A stretch of DNA of 64,000 bases from the NCBI GenBank assembly GCA_031253795.1, contig JAIRVR010000017.1:1-64000 (forward strand), given 5' to 3'. Position 1 is the stretch's first letter, and every line of letters starts with the position of its first letter. The notes under the pieces are model-generated. The model was not told the DNA's origin. It ran no database searches and saw only the letters and a program-made list of their open reading frames with translations. Position numbers and translations under genes: made by a program. Source of the DNA: Burkholderiaceae bacterium. GTDB lineage: Bacteria > Pseudomonadota > Gammaproteobacteria > Burkholderiales > Burkholderiaceae_C. Shown here piece by piece: positions 19,811 to 29,442 of this stretch.

Positions 19811-20326
19811 TCAGGCCTGATGGGGCGGTGCTGCGGGGCCTGGCAGCGGCATTGCCGTCGAGAATTTGGCGCGCTTGATGCTGAAAAAATTTTTTACATT
19901 TCGCACATTCGCATCACTGGTAAACAACCCCTGGCCGATCTGGAGAAACGATGGCATATCGATGGCTGCCAGTACCAGAATGAAATCCGGTCCCGACGAC
20001 ACGCGCCAGCATTGCTGAACCGCCTCATGGGCCACGGCCCGTGCCTCGAACGCATCCAGGGATGCGCTGTCCTGGCGGTCCAGCGATACTTCGACAATGG
20101 CTTGCAGCCCGTGGCCCAGGGCCGCCGCCAGCCGCTCGGGCTGCAGCAGGGCGACCTGGCGCTCGATCAGGCCGCTTTCCTGCAGGCGGCGCACGCGGCG
20201 CAGGCAGGTCGGGGGGGACAGCCCCAGGGCCTGGGCCAATGCATGATTGCTCTGGCTGGCGTCCTGCTGCAGAGCCTGCAGCAATTGCAGGTCCACAGCG
20301 TCCAGTGCTATCGGTTTTTTTTCCAT
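19811..20326 (-). CDS. Lrp/AsnC family transcriptional regulator
   Basis: LDAVDLQLLQALQQDASQSNHALAQALGLSPPTCLRRVRRLQESGLIERQVALL. Confidence 0.92.
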   Translation of the reverse strand: MEKKPIALDAVDLQLLQALQQDASQSNHALAQALGLSPPTCLRRVRRLQESGLIERQVALLQPERLAAALGHGLQAIVEVSLDRQDSASLDAFEARAVAHEAVQQCWRVSSGPDFILVLAAIDMPSFLQIGQGLFTSDANVRNVKNFFSIKRAKFSTAMPLPGPAAPPHQA

Positions 20327-20391
20327 GAAACGAATGATATTGAACGAATATTTCAGTTTAGTGTTTCATTGAAATAATAGTTCGATATATG

Positions 20392-20415
20392 AAGAAATTT
20401 GATTGAAAATTTCTT
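20392..20415. promoter_or_regulatory. AT-rich perfect inverted repeat between lrp-like gene and glmS
   Basis: AAGAAATTT-gattga-AAATTTCTT, 9-bp perfect arms. Confidence 0.45.
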
Positions 20416-20463
20416 TGTAACCTGCGTAGCATCCGTCTCCATTCCGAAACAAGGAGCTTGTCT

Positions 20464-22383
20464 ATGTGCGGCATCGTCGCTGCGGTCTCCCACCGCGATA
20501 TCGTCCCCGTCCTCGTCCAGGGCCTGCAGCGCCTGGAATACCGCGGTTATGACTCCTGCGGCGTGGCCGTCCAGGCCCTCGATGCCCAGGGTGTGCACAG
20601 CCAGGGGCTGAGGCGCTCGCGCTCCACGGCCCGCGTGGCCGAACTCATGGCCCAGGTGGCCCAGGACCATGTGGCAGGCCATACCGGCATCGCCCATACG
20701 CGCTGGGCCACGCATGGCGAGCCTGCCGTGCGCAACGCCCACCCGCACTTCAGCCACGGCCCCGGCATTTCGCCCGTGGCCGACGCCGACCAGCCGGCCC
20801 GCGTGGCCCTGGTGCACAACGGCATCATCGAGAACTACGAAACCCTGCGTGCCAAACTGCAGGCCAAGGGCTATGTGTTTGCCAGCCAGACCGATACCGA
20901 GGTCATCGCCCACCTGGTCGACAGCCTTTACGGCGGCGACCTGTTCGAGGCCGTGCAGGCCGCCACGGCGCGCCTGCACGGTGCCTTTGCCATCGCCGTC
21001 ATGCACAAGGACGAACCCAGCCGCGTGGTCGGCGCGCGCGCCGGCTCGCCGCTGATCCTGGGCGTGGGTGGCGAGGGCGCCGAACATTTCCTGGCCAGCG
21101 ACGCCATGGCCCTGGCCGGCGTCACCGACCAGATCGTCTACCTGGGCGAAGGCGACATCGTGGACCTGCAGCCGGGCCGCTACTGGCTGGTCGGCAAGGA
21201 CGGCGATCGCCTCACGGCGGAGCAGCGCCCCGTGCGCACGGTGCTGGCCCACAGCGGGGCGGCCGAGCTGGGCCCCTACCGCCACTACATGCAAAAGGAA
21301 ATCTTCGAACAGCCGCGCGCCATTGCCGACACGCTGGAAGGCGTGCAGGCCATCGTGCCCGAACTGTTCGACGGCGCGGGTGCCGATGGCAAGACCGGCA
21401 CCTCGGCCTGGCGCGTGTTCAAGGAAATCGACCGCGTGCTCATCCTGGCCTGCGGCACCAGCTATTACAGCGGCTGCGCGGCCAAGTACTGGATCGAGTC
21501 CCTGGCCGGCCTGCCCTGCAGCGTGGAAGTGGCCAGCGAATACCGCTACCGCACCAGCGTGCCCCATCCCAGGACCCTGGTCGTCACCATCAGCCAGTCC
21601 GGCGAAACGGCCGACACCCTGGCGGCCCTGCGCCACGCCCAGAGCCTGGGCATGAAGCACACGCTGACCATCTGCAACGTGGCCACCAGCGCCATGGTGC
21701 GCGAATGCGAGCTGGCCTACATCACGCGCGCCGGCGTGGAAATCGGCGTGGCATCGACCAAGGCCTTCACCACCCAGCTGGCCGGACTGTTCCTGCTGAC
21801 CCTGGCCCTGGCCCAGACCCAGGGGCGCCTGTCCGAGGAAAAGGAGCAGCAGTACCTGACGGCCATGCGCCATCTGCCCGTGGCCCTGCAGTCCGTGCTG
21901 GCGCTGGAGCCCCAGATCATCAGCTGGTCCGAGGACTTCGCCCAGCGCGAAAACGCGCTCTTCCTGGGCCGAGGCATCCATTACCCCATCGCGCTCGAAG
22001 GTGCTCTCAAGCTCAAGGAAATCAGCTACATCCACGCCGAGGCCTACCCGGCCGGCGAACTCAAGCACGGCCCCCTGGCCCTGGTGGACAGCGCCATGCC
22101 CGTGGTCACCGTCGCACCCAACGACGAACTGCTGGAAAAGCTCAAGAGCAACATGCAGGAAGTGCGTGCGCGCGGCGGCGTGCTCTACGTGCTGGCCGAT
22201 GCCAAGACCAATATCGACAACAGCGAAGGCGTCCACGTCATCCGCATGCCCGAGAACTATGGCGCGCTCAGCCCCATCCTGCACGTGGTCCCGCTGCAGC
22301 TGCTGGCCTACCACACGGCCTGCGCGCGTGGCACCGATGTGGACAAGCCGCGCAACCTGGCCAAGAGCGTGACGGTGGAGTGA
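20464..22383 (+). CDS. glmS: Glutamine-fructose-6-phosphate aminotransferase (isomerizing)
   Basis: [34 protein letters not shown]-terminal [13 protein letters not shown]. Confidence 0.97.
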   Translation: MCGIVAAVSHRDIVPVLVQGLQRLEYRGYDSCGVAVQALDAQGVHSQGLRRSRSTARVAELMAQVAQDHVAGHTGIAHTRWATHGEPAVRNAHPHFSHGPGISPVADADQPARVALVHNGIIENYETLRAKLQAKGYVFASQTDTEVIAHLVDSLYGGDLFEAVQAATARLHGAFAIAVMHKDEPSRVVGARAGSPLILGVGGEGAEHFLASDAMALAGVTDQIVYLGEGDIVDLQPGRYWLVGKDGDRLTAEQRPVRTVLAHSGAAELGPYRHYMQKEIFEQPRAIADTLEGVQAIVPELFDGAGADGKTGTSAWRVFKEIDRVLILACGTSYYSGCAAKYWIESLAGLPCSVEVASEYRYRTSVPHPRTLVVTISQSGETADTLAALRHAQSLGMKHTLTICNVATSAMVRECELAYITRAGVEIGVASTKAFTTQLAGLFLLTLALAQTQGRLSEEKEQQYLTAMRHLPVALQSVLALEPQIISWSEDFAQRENALFLGRGIHYPIALEGALKLKEISYIHAEAYPAGELKHGPLALVDSAMPVVTVAPNDELLEKLKSNMQEVRARGGVLYVLADAKTNIDNSEGVHVIRMPENYGALSPILHVVPLQLLAYHTACARGTDVDKPRNLAKSVTVE

Positions 22384-22836
22384 GGCGGCGGGCCAGGCAG
22401 GCCCTTGTCGGAAATACCTGAAACAGCCCTCCTGCATGCGGGCCGATGGCCTTTTGTCTGGTCCTTGCCCGCAGGCGTCCATGTGCGCGGGCAGGCGCCC
22501 CGCGCAGTGGTCTGTCGCCGGACGGCGCAATGCCTTGATGGTGACGGGTCATGCCTCACACGGCATTCAGATGGACAGAATTTCCCAGCAAGAATCGGAT
22601 TTTCCAGAAAAAGCCTGCCGCATACCATTTTCTTCAGTGATTCATGCGTTATGGATTTTGGGGGCCGCAGAAGAGTCGGGTGACCGATCTGCCGGATGGA
22701 TCGTGCGGATCGTCGGATTCATCCGCATTCATACGGAACAAAGGGGGCAGAATTCCTGGGATCTTTGCGGTGATTCCAATGCATGGATTTTTTCATCCGA
22801 TGGTTTTCGGGTGCATCCATCAACCTGAAGGAAATT

Positions 22837-24264
22837 ATGAGCAAGCCATCCCATTTCGGTCCGGTTCTTGAAAATACGCTGAAATATGCTTTGCAGCATC
22901 TGGATGCCCTGAAAACAAGCCCGGTGGCGGCAAGCGCAAGCCTGCAAAGCCTGCGCGAACGTCTTTGCAAGCCGCTCAACACCGCCGGCATTCCTGCGGA
23001 ACAGGTCATCGATGATCTGGTGGCCGATACGGCTGGCGGCATCATGGGCAGCGCTGGCGGTCGCTTTTTCGGCTGGGTGATTGGCGGCGCGCTGCCCGCG
23101 GCACTGGCGGCGGACTGGCTGACCAGCGCCTGGGATCAGAATGCTGCCTCCTATTCCTGCGGCCCCGCGGAGGCCGTGGTGGAAGAGGCCTGCGGCACAT
23201 GGCTGAAGGATTTGCTAGGCTTGCCTGCGCATGCCAGTTTTGCGCTGACCAGCGGTTGCCAGATGGCGCATGTCACGGCGCTGGCTGCGGCGCGCAATGC
23301 GCTGCTGCAGCGCTGTGGCTGGCACGTGGAGCGCAAGGGCCTGTTTGGCGCGCCGCCCATCCGCATCCTGAGCAGCGATCAGTTCCACGGCAGCGTGACC
23401 CGCGCGACGCGTTTGCTGGGAATGGGAACCGAGGCGGTCATCGGCCTGCCGGCCAGCCCAACCGGTCAACTGGAAGCCGAGGCACTGGAGCAGGCCCTGC
23501 AGCAGGCGCCCGACGCATTGACCATCGTGTTGCTGCAGGCGGGAGATTTGAACATTGGTGCCTACGACAGATTTTCCGAATTGATTCCGCTGGCACACCG
23601 CCATGGTGCCTGGGTGCATGTGGATGGTGCCTTTGGTCTGTGGGCCCACGCAAGCCCGCGCCACCAACACGTGCTCAAGGGCGTTGAACTGGCCGATTCA
23701 TGGGCGACGGATGGACATAAATGGCTCAACGTGCCATATGACAGCGGATTCGCCTTTGTGGCGAATGTGGATGCCCATCGCAGCGCCATGTCATACGAGG
23801 CCAGTTACATCACACACAACGACGGCGTCCGTGAGCAAAAGGACTGGAACCCCGAGTGGTCACGTCGTGGACGTGGCATCGCTGTATATGCCGCATTGCG
23901 CCAATTGGGGCGTCAAGGCGTGGCGGACCTGGTCGATGCCTGCTGCGAATCGGCACATGAGTTGGTGATGGGTATTTCTGCGTTGCCGGGCGCTCAATTG
24001 ATATGGGAGCCTGCTGTCAATCAGGGCCTGGTCCGCTTTCATGATCCCCGCCCCGGCTCCACGGAAAATGACCATGACCGATATACCGATGCCATTGCCG
24101 CTGCCGTTGCGGCAAGCGGCGAGGCTTTTTTCAGCAATACCACCTGGCGTGGCATGCGCTGCATGCGGGTCTCCGTCTGCAACTGGCAAACCGATGCGCA
24201 GGATGTGGGGCGGGCCGTGGCGGCTGTTGCGCAGGCCCTTGAAAGGACGGGTTGGCGGCGCTGA
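22837..24264 (+). CDS. PLP-dependent group II decarboxylase / aspartate aminotransferase-fold protein
   Basis: HVDGAFGLWA, SWATDGHKWLNVPYDSGFAFV (PLP lysine); start at ATG 22837. Confidence 0.82.
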   Translation: MSKPSHFGPVLENTLKYALQHLDALKTSPVAASASLQSLRERLCKPLNTAGIPAEQVIDDLVADTAGGIMGSAGGRFFGWVIGGALPAALAADWLTSAWDQNAASYSCGPAEAVVEEACGTWLKDLLGLPAHASFALTSGCQMAHVTALAAARNALLQRCGWHVERKGLFGAPPIRILSSDQFHGSVTRATRLLGMGTEAVIGLPASPTGQLEAEALEQALQQAPDALTIVLLQAGDLNIGAYDRFSELIPLAHRHGAWVHVDGAFGLWAHASPRHQHVLKGVELADSWATDGHKWLNVPYDSGFAFVANVDAHRSAMSYEASYITHNDGVREQKDWNPEWSRRGRGIAVYAALRQLGRQGVADLVDACCESAHELVMGISALPGAQLIWEPAVNQGLVRFHDPRPGSTENDHDRYTDAIAAAVAASGEAFFSNTTWRGMRCMRVSVCNWQTDAQDVGRAVAAVAQALERTGWRR

Positions 24265-24339
24265 GCGCCCACTGGCGAACCCGGGCGCATCGCTGCAAGC
24301 GGTTAGGCAGGGTGCGTGCGCAAGCGCCTGGTGACCGAT

Positions 24340-25035
24340 TCAGCGGACGCGGCGGGTGTTTTCCAGCGTACGGCGCCTGCCGCGGCGAGCCCGGCCCATG
24401 CATGCCGCGACCATACCCAGGGACAAGGCCAGCAGCGCGGGAAAGCCCATGGTCGGAACCGGCAAGGCGGACACGGGCTGTGGGGGCGCGGCAGCGGCTT
24501 CACCGCGGATGCCCAGCAGTACCGGAGTGCTGTCGGGGGACCAGCTGGTGCCGCCGTTGGACGAGTAATAGCTCTGGGGGGTGCCCGGAGCGGTTTCCCA
24601 GGCGAAGAATCCGCTGCTGGCGCTGCTGCGCGCGATCACCCAGACATGGCTGCTGGCTGCAGCGGCATGGAGACCCGAAAAGCGCACATTGCCCATGGTG
24701 GGCAGGATGGGGTCCTGGGCCGTGAAAGGCGTGCAGCCGGTGCCGGGGCTGGTGCCGCCGGGGCCGTCCCCGCACACTTGCACGGTCAGTCCGGTCGTAC
24801 TGCCTCCGTCGCGCAGGCTCAGGGTGACTTCGGTGACGTTGAAGACCGTCGCAGCCGTGGGAATGCGCGCTGCCATGGACTGTGTGGCGCTGATTCCCGA
24901 GTACCAACCCAGGCCGCCCTGGTCCAGGTTGTCGAACAAGGAGGTGGTCGGTGCGGCAACGGCGGCCGCACTGCCCAGGGCAAGGAGCAGGACGGCGGCA
25001 TGGCGTGGGGAAATGGATGGAGTGGGCAGTGGCAT
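24340..25035 (-). CDS. Secreted choice-of-anchor-R-like protein with IPTL-CTERM-like tail
   Basis: Signal peptide; LFDNLDQGGLGWYSGIS...; tail VPTMGFPALLALSLGMVAACMGRARRGRRR. Confidence 0.68.
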   Translation of the reverse strand: MPLPTPSISPRHAAVLLLALGSAAAVAAPTTSLFDNLDQGGLGWYSGISATQSMAARIPTAATVFNVTEVTLSLRDGGSTTGLTVQVCGDGPGGTSPGTGCTPFTAQDPILPTMGNVRFSGLHAAAASSHVWVIARSSASSGFFAWETAPGTPQSYYSSNGGTSWSPDSTPVLLGIRGEAAAAPPQPVSALPVPTMGFPALLALSLGMVAACMGRARRGRRRTLENTRRVR

Positions 25036-25178
25036 GGATGGAGCAAGGACAGGGAGCCGGCATCGCCTGCACACGACCGTGCGGCAGGCTGCCGAGCAAG
25101 TTCCCAGCCTAGGCCCGCAGCCTGCGCACGGCTTGACCCTGCGTTGTGGCGGCTTTTGACCCGCTGTTGTTCCGCCGG

Positions 25179-26225
25179 TCAGCCCATCAGTCCCAGCAGC
25201 CAGTCGGCATACTCTGCCGAATTGCGAGGGGCGAGGCCAGGCAGGTCCGCGGCGCGGGCCGCCTGCGACATGGCACGCACATCGCTGGGCGTGTGCTGGA
25301 ACATGGCGCGGAAGGCGCGGCTGAAATGCGCCTCGCTGGAAAACCCCAGGCGTGCAGCCACATCCGCCACGCGCAGGTGCCGGTGCGCAGGGGTGGACAG
25401 CATCTGGAAGGCACGCTGCAGCCGACGCTGCTGCACATAGCGCATGACGCCTCCCAGTGGTTCGAACAACTGGTAGAGCTGGTGGCGGGGGAGACCGAAG
25501 TCGCGGCACAGCGTTTGGGGCGAGAGGGCCGATCCGAGGTGGCGGGCGATGTGGCGCTGCAGGCGCTCCAGCGTGACGGCCTGCATTTCGGAGCGTGCCT
25601 CGGCCAGGCTGCGCTGGCTTGGCCGGAGGCAGGCCGCCACCATCTGCATGGTGGCATGGACCACGTCATCGGCCTGTTCCTGGGTGATGGATGGCAGGCG
25701 GCCTTGCAGCGCCGCCAGATGGTCGGTCAGCAGGCCGCCGAACAGGCTGTCGCCTGGCAGGATGTTCCCATGCAGTCCGTTGCCTTGGCCGGCCAGGACC
25801 GAATCGCCGAGCTTGCGGGGCACGACCAGTGAGAGCACCTGCGACTGGTGTGCCAGCGTGTGCTGGGAGCGGGCCATGTCGAATACGACCACATCGCCGG
25901 CCTTCACCTGCAGTCCGTTGGCGTCGCCGTGCTCGCCTGCGAAGCCGCCGCTGCGATACCACTGGACCAGGTAGTGGTCCAGGCCGTCACGCGCGGTGCG
26001 TGCGGTGTTTCGCGAAAAGCGCTGGGCACCGAATTGCAGATCGCCCACGAGCAGCTGGCCCAGATGGACAGCCTGTACCGATGCATGGAATCCGGTGTCC
26101 GGATGACCCAGCGGAGCCACGTCAAACAGGACGGAGATGCTGCTGCGCCAGGCATCGAAGCGATCCCCGGCGGAGGGTTGGTCGGTGGTGAACGCCGTGC
26201 TGGGCAGGACGGATGATGGTTGCAT
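25179..26225 (-). CDS. AraC family transcriptional regulator (AraC-binding-like N-terminus)
   Basis: RVADVAARLGFSSEAHFSRAFRAMFQHTPSDVRAM; start could be 26252 or 26225. Confidence 0.88.
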   Translation of the reverse strand: MQPSSVLPSTAFTTDQPSAGDRFDAWRSSISVLFDVAPLGHPDTGFHASVQAVHLGQLLVGDLQFGAQRFSRNTARTARDGLDHYLVQWYRSGGFAGEHGDANGLQVKAGDVVVFDMARSQHTLAHQSQVLSLVVPRKLGDSVLAGQGNGLHGNILPGDSLFGGLLTDHLAALQGRLPSITQEQADDVVHATMQMVAACLRPSQRSLAEARSEMQAVTLERLQRHIARHLGSALSPQTLCRDFGLPRHQLYQLFEPLGGVMRYVQQRRLQRAFQMLSTPAHRHLRVADVAARLGFSSEAHFSRAFRAMFQHTPSDVRAMSQAARAADLPGLAPRNSAEYADWLLGLMG

Positions 26226-26347
26226 GGCTGTGCAGCGGCGCTGAGGGCGCATGGTGGCTCCTCGACGTGGAGCGTGCCCTGCCGCGCAGGGCCTCGAGAC
26301 TATACAGGCGCCCCGATCCGGGCGAGGCGGCGTGCCCGGCTCCGCCT

Positions 26348-27253
26348 CTACAGGTCATTGAGCCGCTTGCCGCGCAGCTGCCTGGCCAGGTAGTCGATCA
26401 GGGAGCGCACCTTGCCCGCCATCAGCCTTTGGTGGGTCATCATGGCGAACACCGGCCGGGCCGGTGTTTCGCATTCGGGCAGCAAGGGCAGCAGACGGCC
26501 CGCGGCCACATGGTCGGCGATGGCCCAGGCGGGCGCGTGCACGATGCCGGCGCCCGCCACGGCCGCGGAGACGACGCCGTCGACCGTGTTGGAGCGCATG
26601 CGCGTGTTCATGGCCACGGTGACGGGCTTGCCGCGCTGCATCAGCGTCCAGGCCTGTTCGGTGGCGGAGTGGCTGTAGACCAGGCCGTCGTGCCCGGCCA
26701 GATCGCGCAGGCTGGCGGGCGTGCCACGGCGCGCCAGGTAGTCGGGCGAGGCACCGAGCACCCAGCGTATGGAACCCAGACGCCGGGCGACCAGGCTGGA
26801 GCTGGGTTGCTCGCCCACCAGCACGGCCAGATCGATACCTTCCTCGAGCATGTTGACGGGCCTGTCCAGCAGATGCAGGTCCAGCGTGACCTTGGGATGC
26901 TGGACCAGGAACTGGGCCAGCAGGGGCTGCAGGTGGACGCGGCCGTACAGGGTCGGGGCCGTGACGTGCAGGCGGCCCGCGGGCTCCAGGGCATCGGTCT
27001 GCATGCTGCTTTCCAGCTCGTCCATGGAGGCCAGCAGGCGCCTGGCCTGCGCACAGTAGCGCTGGCCGGCCTCGGTCAGCCGCAGGCTGCGGGTGGAGCG
27101 TATGAGCAGGCGCGTGCCCAGGCGCTCTTCCAGCGCGCTGATATGGCGGCTGACCGAGGCCAGTGAAATGCCGGCCACGCGCGCTGCACCGCTGAGGCTG
27201 CCCTGGTCCACGGCCGCCACCAGCAAAGCCATGCCTTCCGATCGATTCACCAT
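26348..27253 (-). CDS. LysR family transcriptional regulator
   Basis: LVAAVDQGSLSGAARVAGISLASVSRHISALEERLGTRLLIRSTRSLRLTEAG. Confidence 0.9.
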   Translation of the reverse strand: MVNRSEGMALLVAAVDQGSLSGAARVAGISLASVSRHISALEERLGTRLLIRSTRSLRLTEAGQRYCAQARRLLASMDELESSMQTDALEPAGRLHVTAPTLYGRVHLQPLLAQFLVQHPKVTLDLHLLDRPVNMLEEGIDLAVLVGEQPSSSLVARRLGSIRWVLGASPDYLARRGTPASLRDLAGHDGLVYSHSATEQAWTLMQRGKPVTVAMNTRMRSNTVDGVVSAAVAGAGIVHAPAWAIADHVAAGRLLPLLPECETPARPVFAMMTHQRLMAGKVRSLIDYLARQLRGKRLNDL

Positions 27254-27397
27254 GTGTGCGCCCCCGAGGTCTTTGCCGCCATTGTGAAGCCGCGCCAGCC
27301 TTGCAGGCCTGCAAGAATGGTTTGCAGCGGGCGTGGTTCTCGGCGCCGGGGCACGCTTTCATACTGGCCGCCCGATTGTTCAACGCCTTGTGCCGCC

Positions 27398-28777
27398 ATG
27401 CCGCTGCCCGCCCTGTCCCCGCCCGCCGACGCCAGGCCCGCGCCTTCCTCGCGCCGCCTGGCCATGCTGGCCGTTTCCCTGTCGCTGTCCATGGCCACGC
27501 TGGACACCTCGATGACGAACACGGCCCTGCCCTCGATGGCCGCGGAACTGGGCGTGGGGGCCGCCGATGTGATCGGCGTGGTCACCATCTACCAGCTGGT
27601 GATGGTGGCCACCATGCTGCCGCTGGCGGCGCTGGGTGGCGCCCTGGGCCACCGGCGCGTGTTCATGCCGGCCCTGTGGCTGTTCCTGGCCGCCTCCGTG
27701 GGCTGCGGTGCGGCGCCCACGCTGGCCGCGCTGGAGGCGGCGCGTGCCCTGCAGGGGCTGTCCGCAGCCGCGCTCATGGCCTGCAACATGGCCCTGGTCA
27801 CCCACATCTATCCCCGGCACGCGCTGGGCCGGGGCCTGGGCCTGAACGCCATGATCGCGGCGGCCTCGCTCGCGGGCGGGCCGGTGCTGGCGTCGGCCAT
27901 GCTGACCGTGCTCAGCTGGCACTGGCTGTTCTACGTGAACATTCCGTTTTGCCTGCTGGCCCTGGCCCTGGCCGCCAGATCCCTGCCCCCTGTGCCAGGC
28001 GACGGCCAGGTCCCGGACCTGGGCGCCGCCCTGCTGTGCACCCTGGCCCTGGGGCTGTCGGTGGCCGCGCTGGAGGGCCTGCCCCAGGCCGACAGCGGCA
28101 CGGCCGTGCTGGGCGGGCTGGCCCTGGCCTGCTGGGTGCTGCTGCTGCGCCGCGAGCGCGCCAGTGCCCGGGCGATCATGCCCATGGACCTGGTGCGGCT
28201 GCCGGCCTTTGCCATGGCCATCGGGGTGACCGTGCTGGCCTTCGCGGCCCAGGGTGCGGCCATGGTGGCCCTGCCTTTCTGGCTGGGCCAGACGCAGGGA
28301 CGCAGCGTGGCCGAAGTGGGCATGCTGATCGCGCCATGGCCCGTGATGGGCGCCTGCATGGCGCCGCTGTCGGGCAGTCTGTCGGACCGCATGTCCCCGG
28401 GGCGCCTGGGCCTGGTGGGCCTGGCGTTGCTGGCCCTGGGGCTGCTGGGCGCCAGCCGGCTGCCCCCGGGTGCGCCCCTGTGGTCCGTGATGCTGGCCAT
28501 GGCGCTGTGCGGTACGGGGTTCGGCCTGTTTCTTTCGCCCAACCAGCGCCTGACCATGTCCAGTGTGCCCGTCCAGCGCACCGGCGCCGCCAGCGGCCTG
28601 TCGGGTCTGGCCCGGTTGCTGGGCCAGACCCTGGGCGCCAGCCTGGTGGCCGCGGGCTTTGCCGCCAATGGCCGGATGGGGCCCGTCTGGGCACTGTGGG
28701 CGGCCGTGGCCTTCGCCCTGGCCGGCTCTCTGGCCAGCGGTGTGCTGGGGCGCAGGGGCAGTCCCGGCGAGCACTGA
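27398..28777 (+). CDS. MFS transporter, DHA2-like
   Basis: MATLDTSMTNTALPSMAAELGVGAADVIGVVTIYQLVMVATMLPLAALGGALGHRRVF. Confidence 0.88.
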   Translation: MPLPALSPPADARPAPSSRRLAMLAVSLSLSMATLDTSMTNTALPSMAAELGVGAADVIGVVTIYQLVMVATMLPLAALGGALGHRRVFMPALWLFLAASVGCGAAPTLAALEAARALQGLSAAALMACNMALVTHIYPRHALGRGLGLNAMIAAASLAGGPVLASAMLTVLSWHWLFYVNIPFCLLALALAARSLPPVPGDGQVPDLGAALLCTLALGLSVAALEGLPQADSGTAVLGGLALACWVLLLRRERASARAIMPMDLVRLPAFAMAIGVTVLAFAAQGAAMVALPFWLGQTQGRSVAEVGMLIAPWPVMGACMAPLSGSLSDRMSPGRLGLVGLALLALGLLGASRLPPGAPLWSVMLAMALCGTGFGLFLSPNQRLTMSSVPVQRTGAASGLSGLARLLGQTLGASLVAAGFAANGRMGPVWALWAAVAFALAGSLASGVLGRRGSPGEH

Positions 28778-28819
28778 AACCGCAGGCAGGGGGAATCGTG
28801 CGACGGGGATGGTTTTGTT

Positions 28820-28829
28820 TGTTATAACA
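28820..28829. promoter_or_regulatory. Candidate Zur operator core
   Basis: Perfect palindrome TGTTATAACA, 41 bp upstream of the DUF2796 start; a Zur-type gene lies 3 kb downstream. Confidence 0.6.
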
Positions 28830-28869
28830 TCACAGATTCTCGTGTTTCACGCCGTTTCCGGAGCCGCCC

Positions 28870-29433
28870 ATGTCCTCTTCCCGTTGTATTGCGCTGGCGC
28901 TGTGGCTGGGCGCCGTGGCCGTACCGGCCCTGGCCCAGCCGCATGCCCACACCCATGGGCGCATGGCGCTGGATGTGGCCGTGGACGGGCAGTCCGTCGC
29001 CTTGCGCATGGAGGCTCCGCTGGAGGGCCTGCTGGGCTTCGAGCGCGCACCGCGCACCGCGGCCGAGCGCCAGCGCGTGGCGGACATGGTGGCCCGGCTC
29101 AAGGCTGCCGATTCCCTGTTCCAGGTGGATGCGGCCGGAGCCTGCTCGCTGGACCGGGTGGCGCTGCATTCGCCCGTCCTGGGGCTGGGTGGCGCAGGCC
29201 GGGAGAGTGCGGCCGGCGCGGATGCAGTGGATGAAGCGGATGATGGCCATGCCGACATCGACGTGGACATGGTTTTTCGCTGCGCGCAGCCGGACCGGGC
29301 CCGCTTCATCGATGTGCGGCTTTTCGACAGCTACCCGCGCGTCCTGCGTATCGATGCGCAGGTGGCCACGCCCCGTGGACAGTTCAAGCGCAGCCTGCGG
29401 CCGCAAGCCTCGCGCCTGGGCCTGGTGCGCTGA
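28870..29433 (+). CDS. DUF2796 / ZrgA-like zinc-uptake-associated protein
   Basis: Signal peptide then QPHAHTHGRMALDVAVDGQSVALRMEAPLEGLLGFERAPRTAAERQ. Confidence 0.82.
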   Translation: MSSSRCIALALWLGAVAVPALAQPHAHTHGRMALDVAVDGQSVALRMEAPLEGLLGFERAPRTAAERQRVADMVARLKAADSLFQVDAAGACSLDRVALHSPVLGLGGAGRESAAGADAVDEADDGHADIDVDMVFRCAQPDRARFIDVRLFDSYPRVLRIDAQVATPRGQFKRSLRPQASRLGLVR

Positions 29434-29442
29434 GGAGGCGCC

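Noticed and set aside
20327-20463. glmS ribozyme upstream of glmS
   Set aside because: No recognisable ribozyme core, and the class is mainly found in Gram-positives; the region looks like an Lrp-type operator instead.
20353-22530. 725-aa minus-strand ORF opposite glmS
   Set aside because: Shadow ORF with no recognisable domain.
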